NCBI GenBank assembly: GCA_003024175.1
Contig: MDYQ01000094.1
Coordinates: 62,001-126,000 of the forward strand
DNA: 64,000 bases
Source of the DNA: Planoprotostelium fungivorum
Taxonomy: Eukaryota > Evosea > Variosea > Cavosteliida > Cavosteliaceae
Direction: 5' to 3'
Both the position numbers and the translations under genes were made by a program. The notes beneath the pieces are model-generated. The model was not told the DNA's origin. It saw nothing but the letters and a program-made list of their open reading frames with translations, and did not search any database. Of the stretch, positions 58,193 through 64,000 are shown piece after piece (the first letter of the stretch is position 1; each line of letters opens with the position of its first letter).

Positions 58193-59585
58193 TCATGATG
58201 TGAGATCGCGATCATCATCACCTCCAAATATCAACACCGTCTGATCGTCCACGATGGATACACCGTGAGAGTATCTCTCTGGTGGACTGACGACACCCAT
58301 CGGTTTCTTCTTCTGCCAGGTGAGAGGAGAAGAAGTGATGTCTGCGTAGTGCAGATCGGTCCAATCGTGCTGTCTGCCGGGGCCAATTCCTCCCCACACG
58401 CAGAAATATTTTGTGGACACCCAAGCTTGTGATCCTGAAGAGAGGTGAACAACGTGATCATGTCGTGAGGTGAGGTGATGAGGTGATGAGGTGGAGGATG
58501 CGATGATGACCGGTATGATATGATCATGTGTTATGAACAACGAAGTGATGTGATGAGTGGTGTGATATGAGATGATGATGAGCCACGGCATCGTAATGAC
58601 ATTCGGTGGCGATGATGGATGATCACCTGATCTTGGCTCCGGGCGTGGACCTCTCTTCGGGATCTCTATCCACCTCGCCGCACCTGCTCATCGTGTCACC
58701 CTAAAACATCTGACACATCATCCGTTCATCACCTAAGTCATAGACCCAAACCTCATCCAGGGCCGTCCGGGTGTTGTGACCGTATCCACCATACATCTGA
58801 CACGTTCAACTTGAAAATTTCAAGTTGAACTCACGATGAGCTTTCCGTTGAATGTGATGGCGGAGTGACCCGATCTGACCTCAGGGACACTACCACCTTG
58901 TGAAGGCTGCCTCCACTCCATGTTTTCTATTTTCTTCAGATATTCTGCGATCTACAACGTTGTAGATGTCGTAGATTCGTCTCACCCAGTGATAGTATGG
59001 ACAATGCGTTCAACGGATTTTCGTTTGAATCTCCGTCATTACCGTAGATCACCAGCTCGTTCTTGATCAGGGTGCAGGTGTGTCCCGATCGGGCCATCTG
59101 ACCCACCCCTGTCTCGTTCGGCCGCGACCATTCTCTCTCATCTACCTCGCGATGAGAAGAACGTCCATCGATGATTATCTCACTGATGTCGAAGACATGT
59201 AGCTCATTGGTCTTGATGGCACCCACAGTTTCACCTCCGAAGAGATAGAGTTTATCATCGACAGCGGTGAGAGTGCACTTCCAGCGAGAAGATGGGATGG
59301 TTCCTTTCGGTTGGATCTTGGTGCATGTCCAATCGGTCTGTGAAGATTGAGTATGATGACATGTGATGAAGGATTCTGTGGTGATATGAACTCACGTGAG
59401 ATATAGAGTACATATCATTGTACGCCTCGTTACCTCTCTGTCCTCCGAAGATGTAGGTCACTCCTCCCGCACTGCACATCCTACATCATATCAATCATCA
59501 CAGTCCAACACCTTCAGCATGTTCACCCGAACTGTGACCTACCAGAAGGTACCTCTCCCTTCAACGTCACCTTCTTGAAGCTCAT
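58193..59585 (-). CDS. Kelch-repeat protein
   Basis: Kelch repeats fold into a beta-propeller used for protein binding. The ATG at 59583-59585 gives MSFKKVTLKGEVPSGRSQFG. An intron follows (donor GTGAAC) to MCSAGGVTYIFGGQRGNEAY. Further blades show the GG and W/Y pattern: RWKCTLTAVDDKLYLFGGET, NELHVFDIS, ARSGHTCTLIKNELVIYGND, GHSAITFNGKLIMYGGYGHN region (about 58870-58780), WVSTKYFCVWGGIGPG and RYSHGVSIVDDQTVLIFGGD. It ends DDDRDLTS with the stop at 58193-58195. About six blades and 310 residues; no BTB or F-box domain is attached. Introns of about 45-100 nt separate most blades. Confidence 0.85.
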
Positions 59586-59702
59586 ATCTTCCGATCGTTT
59601 TTTGTGTCACGACTTATTTCATCCCCTGTTCTACAATCGTTCAAGTAACAGTTCTATTTTCTGCAGATATAAAAGAAGCTCAGCGCATCATCATCACAAC
59701 CC

Positions 59703-62700
59703 ATGTCTGGTGTTCCGGAATGGCTGAGGCAAGATTCGTTGCCTCACGCTAAACGGAAGGCTGCCGCCGCCGCCGAAGGACAAGCGTCAACACCTGCAGT
59801 CCAATTGAACAACCAGCAGGCACCAGCGTGGCTACAGTCTGATGCTACGAAGAAAGCTGACGAACAGTCGAAACCGAAATGGTTGGAAGAGACACAGAAG
59901 AAGGCGAAAGAGGCGGCTGTAACAGAGAAGTCCAAGAAGCCCGAACTAGAACGGAAGAACACGAAACCGTCTTGGTTGTTGGCGGCGTCAGCGGAGGTCG
60001 AGGAGAAGGCTGCCGCAGCTGATGCGAAGGACAAAAATGAGAACCCTCCACCATCTTCGACACCGTTTGTAGCATCATTTTTCACTCCCACCACTGGTGA
60101 GTGCTATTCTTCGGGACACCTTTGCGTCAATCGATCGAAATGGATTGATGGATATCGTTGTGGATCCATATCCATCATCTGATCTTATACAGTACCGCCA
60201 AAAGAACAGCACGTACCACCACCTCGCATGTCCTCTAAAGGAAACCTCTTCAACAACACAAAAAAGACCGACGCGGAGCCAGAGAAACCAGCTCCAGTTG
60301 CACCACCACGCACGGCCACCGCCGCTCCTCCATCGATGCCTCACTCGAGTGCTCCCGCGACTCACATTGCAAACACTCCATCACCCGAGAGACCTCCTCT
60401 GACATCACGCAACAACATCGTGGAACCATCATCAGGCCCGAAATCATCTGGAGCCAAGCTAGAGAAGGTGGAAGACAAGCCCATCGTGCCCAAATTCCAA
60501 ATTCCCACCGGTAGAGAATCGTCGAAAGACTCTGTGCGAGGCGTCACCTTCCGTCCGCGAACGGAGAGTATCCATCAAGATTCGAAGGGTACAGCTCGCA
60601 TCACATTAGAAGCTCTAAAGGTGATCGGCTGATGTGCTTGTCATCAAACGTGACACGAGCAGGATAAGGATGAACATCCCAAAGCCGAAGAGAAACAGAA
60701 AGAACCTACGCCCAGACCGAAGTCTCCACCCTTAGTATCAGAAGACGACGAGGAAGAAGATGACGAGGAAGAAGATGACGACGATGAGATAGACGACATC
60801 GACGCCTTGGACCTTCCTACTTCACCTCCTCCTGCAGAACCGGAACCAGCTCCTCCTGCACGTAAAACGCCCAGAAGAGAAGAGAAGAAGGAGACACCCC
60901 GCCAGCCTTCACCTGAGGAACCTGTAGCAGCGGCTGCACCGTCAGAAGTCACACCACCGCGGCAGAGAATCATCGTAGCCTCCAAGATGATTCGACCCAA
61001 GTTAGAGATGGACTGGAGCAAATTAGTCCGTGGCGGTCCGATGACATCACGATCGGCCCTCACATCACGATCGCGCTCCGACACATCGCGATCACGCTCC
61101 GACTCTCAGAGATCCAATCAAAGCGAGAACGGCTTATCTGAATACGTCTTGGAACACATACTGAGCTACCTTCCCAACAGAGATTTGGCCCACGCCAGGC
61201 TGACCTGCAGAGAGTGGTGCAGAGTGTCAGAAGAGATGTGGGGAGATCGAGAGGCGGTGATGAGAGATCAGAAGAAGCGGAAAAATCCGTCCAAAACGGG
61301 TCCGGCCGATGAGGTCGTCCGCATGGGTCTCGTCGTGTCATCGACGCAACTGGAACCACTCTCTCTGCAGATGAGGTCTGTCATACGGGAAGCCCTGGGA
61401 AGCTCGGAAGTCAAGTTGGATTCATTGGGAGATCTCGAGGAAATTCTGGCCAAAGTAGAGAAATCGTGGAACGGGCTGACGCATCACCACTTGTTACGCC
61501 GCAACCGTGGAGACCAATTGGCAGCAGACGCAGGTCAAGAGATGGGGAGACAGATCACAGTCATCAGAGAGATCGCACTCATGAAAGACTCCACCACACG
61601 TCAGCGAGTCTTGAACATCCTGGGCGAACTAGAGCAAGTCATACCGACCTACACGAACAGCTTGAGAAAGGCTGTTTCTCTCGCGGGAGAAGAAAATACG
61701 ACGAGAGAAGTGTTTGCAGAGGCCACGCAGCAGTACCACAACGTCATGACAAAGTTCACCAAAGTGTTGACGGGAGAGAAGGATGTCATCACCGAAGGGC
61801 CAGTCGTTGACATACAGAAGCGAGCGGAGAATCACATGAGCATCATCAGTGATGGTTTGAAGTTGGCCAAGGAACTCAGTTTCAACATCAACAAGCAAGT
61901 CAGTATGTCGAGAGACGCTCTCCCCAGCGTGAGAGAAGAGAAGGAGAAGGCGGATGTAAATAGTGCATTGTCCTCGCTAGAGGGTGAGGGTCTCCATTCA
62001 CATATGATGAACTCACACCGTTTCAGCTTTACAAGCGCAAGTGTATCGTAATATGAAGACTTTCCTCTTGAATCCAGAAGACATCCAACTCCGCAGATCG
62101 ATGGACGATTTCCTGTCCAATCTGGCAGATTCATCTCAGATCCTGGAGAAACTCAACACGCTCGATTCGAAAATGATGACCAACAGCCGGCTCATCAACG
62201 GCGGCCTCGATCGCATCCGCAAGATCGTCAATCAAGTCACATCCGCTCTCATCACGCAGAGAGAAGTCGATTCACTCATCGATGCCGTCAAATCGAAGAT
62301 CACCGCCCACGTCCACAACACGAACGAGAAGGTGGAATCAGTCGTGAAGAACACTCAGATGCAGTACAAGCTCAAACAGGCCAGCAGTAAACTTCTCATG
62401 ACAAGAGATCCGTTGGTCAACATCGCCGTGGCGATCATGAATGATCCGAATCGATCGGATGGGACCGTAGAACTGCAAGGACTTTTGACCGAAGTGGAGA
62501 ATCACAGTTCGATCATCGAGAAGGAAGGGCATTTGGATAAGAGCTTTTCAACCCACACCAAGGCGTTGAGAGAGGTCGTCAAGAGGATGACCTCCTCTCT
62601 CGAACACTATACCACCATGAACAACTACAAGAAGCTGATGGACAACTGCCTCGAGATGCTTCAAAAGTTGAGGGAAGTGTGCGAGTCCAATCACAGTGCA

Positions 62701-64000
62701 AAGACGAACGATCCACAATCGTACGCGTTGTACCAGCAGCAGTTGGACAGAGAGTTGAGCACGTCTTCGAAGGTTTGGTCAGACAACGTCCAACGCATCA
62801 ATGGAGATGATTCCGTTTATTCCGATCGTCTCCACACCCTCCTCTCCAGAATCGAAAAGACAGTGTTAGAAGCACAGAGACTTCATCCATTACAAAAGAA
62901 AGTGCACATCCAAGGTGGAAATCGTTTGTAATCGAATGATTCTGATGATATGCAGCCGCTGACATCTACTTGTGCATCAATGGACTGAGATCTTTTGTGA
63001 TGAGGAAACAAGCCGAACAGACCGAAGGTTCTCAGGGTGGACCAGAAGCACATAACGTCGCCAATCACATCATGTTCGGTATCGCATTCGGCAGAGAGGA
63101 CGCAGCCACGAACAGTGACGAGTCATTCCGCAACATCATCGTCGGTGAGAATCATCCTGAACGAAATCAATGATGTGATGACAATCGGATCAGGTGAGAT
63201 GGATGAACTCGAGAATGGCATGGAAGAAACCATCGGCGTCATCAACAAAGGCTTGGAATCACCAAAGGACCCGGAGGCTCAATCGTTACTGCGCAACAAA
63301 CTACAGAGGTCGATTGAAGTTCTGTCCAACACTGAGAAGAGGTCCGGCCGAGCGGAAGATCACAGCCGAAAGATCCGCAACAGCCTCCAATTCGTGAACT
63401 CGTGTGTCAGCTCGATCACCCAGGCAGAATCCTCCATCCAAAAGTACAGAGAAGTCTTCGCATCATCCATTCAATCGACCAAATCATTGGCCAAGTCCAC
63501 GAGAGATCTCAAATCGAGGACGTTCATCATGGATCTCATTGATCGCCTCGAGAAGGTCAACACTTCCATCGAAGGTACCGTCGACGAAGATTTGGCGTCC
63601 TGCGTGAGGCACATGAGAGAGTACCCACAATTCGTCACGTCGACCGCACAGAACAAGAACGAGAATGCAAAGAAGATGATCACGATCATGCCCACACCTT
63701 CCACCGACGTCAATCAGATCCTGGCGGAAGTCAAGACGGGAAGCTCCACCGTGGACTACAATCTGTACAAGATGATCCAACGCATGGATCTGAGGTCTCA
63801 CCTTGCAAAGAAGACGGCCCTGAGAAGTACCGACGTCCAGCTGAGAATCGATCTCATCGATCTTGCCAATATGCTGGATAATTGGATGGTGCCCCTTGTA
63901 CAAGCTGCCGCGGCTGTTGTGGCCGATAGTGACGACAGACCAGCACAAGGAAAGGCTCAGCACATCATCGAACGTTCTCTGCAGGCCATGGGTAGAATCG
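59703..64000 (+). CDS. F-box protein with a long charged N-terminus and a helical C-terminal body (3' end outside window)
   Basis: The ATG at 59703 starts MSGVPEWLRQDSLPHAKRKA. The first about 400 residues are low-complexity, with repeated short boxes PEWL, PAWLQSD, PKWLEE and PSWLLAA (a P.WL motif spaced 30-40 residues apart), then Pro/Ser/Glu-rich sequence and an acidic run (60740-60800). An F-box follows near 61130-61240: LSEYVLEHILSYLPNRDLAH with ARLTCREWCRVSEEMW. From about 61260 to the window end the protein is almost entirely alpha-helical: VIREALGSSEVKLDSLG, QITVIREIALMKDSTTR, TRDPLVNIAVAIMND and NIVGENH-type linkers. It resembles bundles in talin/vinculin-type proteins in style, though I see no specific motif. 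Introns are few, near 60090, 60620, 61983, 62930, 63145. The gene continues past 64000. Confidence 0.75.

Overview
The window is nuclear DNA from a compact, intron-rich eukaryotic genome. Genes lie on both strands, mostly 20-900 bp apart. Nearly every gene is cut by short introns, mostly about 37-100 nt, with GTGAG/GTAAG-type donors and AG acceptors. The gene mix suggests an amoebozoan, perhaps a protosteloid amoeba: a class II cyclic-nucleotide phosphodiesterase, LRR receptors with a kinase-like domain, several F-box proteins, many secreted or surface proteins and a GH16 glucanase. That placement is inference from gene content. No virus-like element, LTR element, rRNA or convincing tRNA was seen.

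Layout. 1-318: 3' end of an NADP-isocitrate dehydrogenase gene. 1.0-9.2 kb: a membrane-anchored TPR protein (-), a two-TM protein (-) and a secreted, probably GPI-anchored protein (+), the last two separated by an odd duplicated intergenic segment. 9.3-15.4 kb: ATRX-like SNF2 ATPase (-). 15.5-17.6 kb: F-box/ankyrin protein, head to head with the ATPase. 18.0-23.1 kb: a receptor with three LRR modules, a GAIN/GPS autoproteolysis motif, one TM helix and a degenerate kinase domain; this is the most unusual gene here. 23.2-28.8 kb: an IPT/TIG transcription factor, the V-ATPase c subunit, a protein with a WRKY-like segment and a small secreted protein. 29.0-33.6 kb: CLU/TPR protein. 34.4-37.9 kb: a possibly lipidated small protein, eIF3k, an unknown protein and NTAQ1. 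37.9-45.8 kb: DOPA-dioxygenase family protein, membrane-tethered class II phosphodiesterase, GH16 glucanase, two-TM protein and PLD/cardiolipin-synthase-like enzyme. 45.9-52.1 kb: SPT6. 52.2-64.0 kb: a small basic protein, an F-box protein, a large type I surface protein, a kelch protein and a long F-box/helical protein that runs off the end.

There is no operon logic; most neighbours are housekeeping genes mixed with lineage-specific surface and signalling genes. Two themes recur. One is surface sensing: the LRR-GPS-pseudokinase, several signal-peptide proteins and the tethered phosphodiesterase. The other is ubiquitin targeting and turnover: three F-box genes plus NTAQ1. Introns often carry ATG/CAT-type simple repeats, and these are polarised so that the sense strand reads CATCATC.

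Splice junctions were inferred by eye from frame continuity and GT/AG signals. CDS limits are genomic spans from start to stop codon and include introns.
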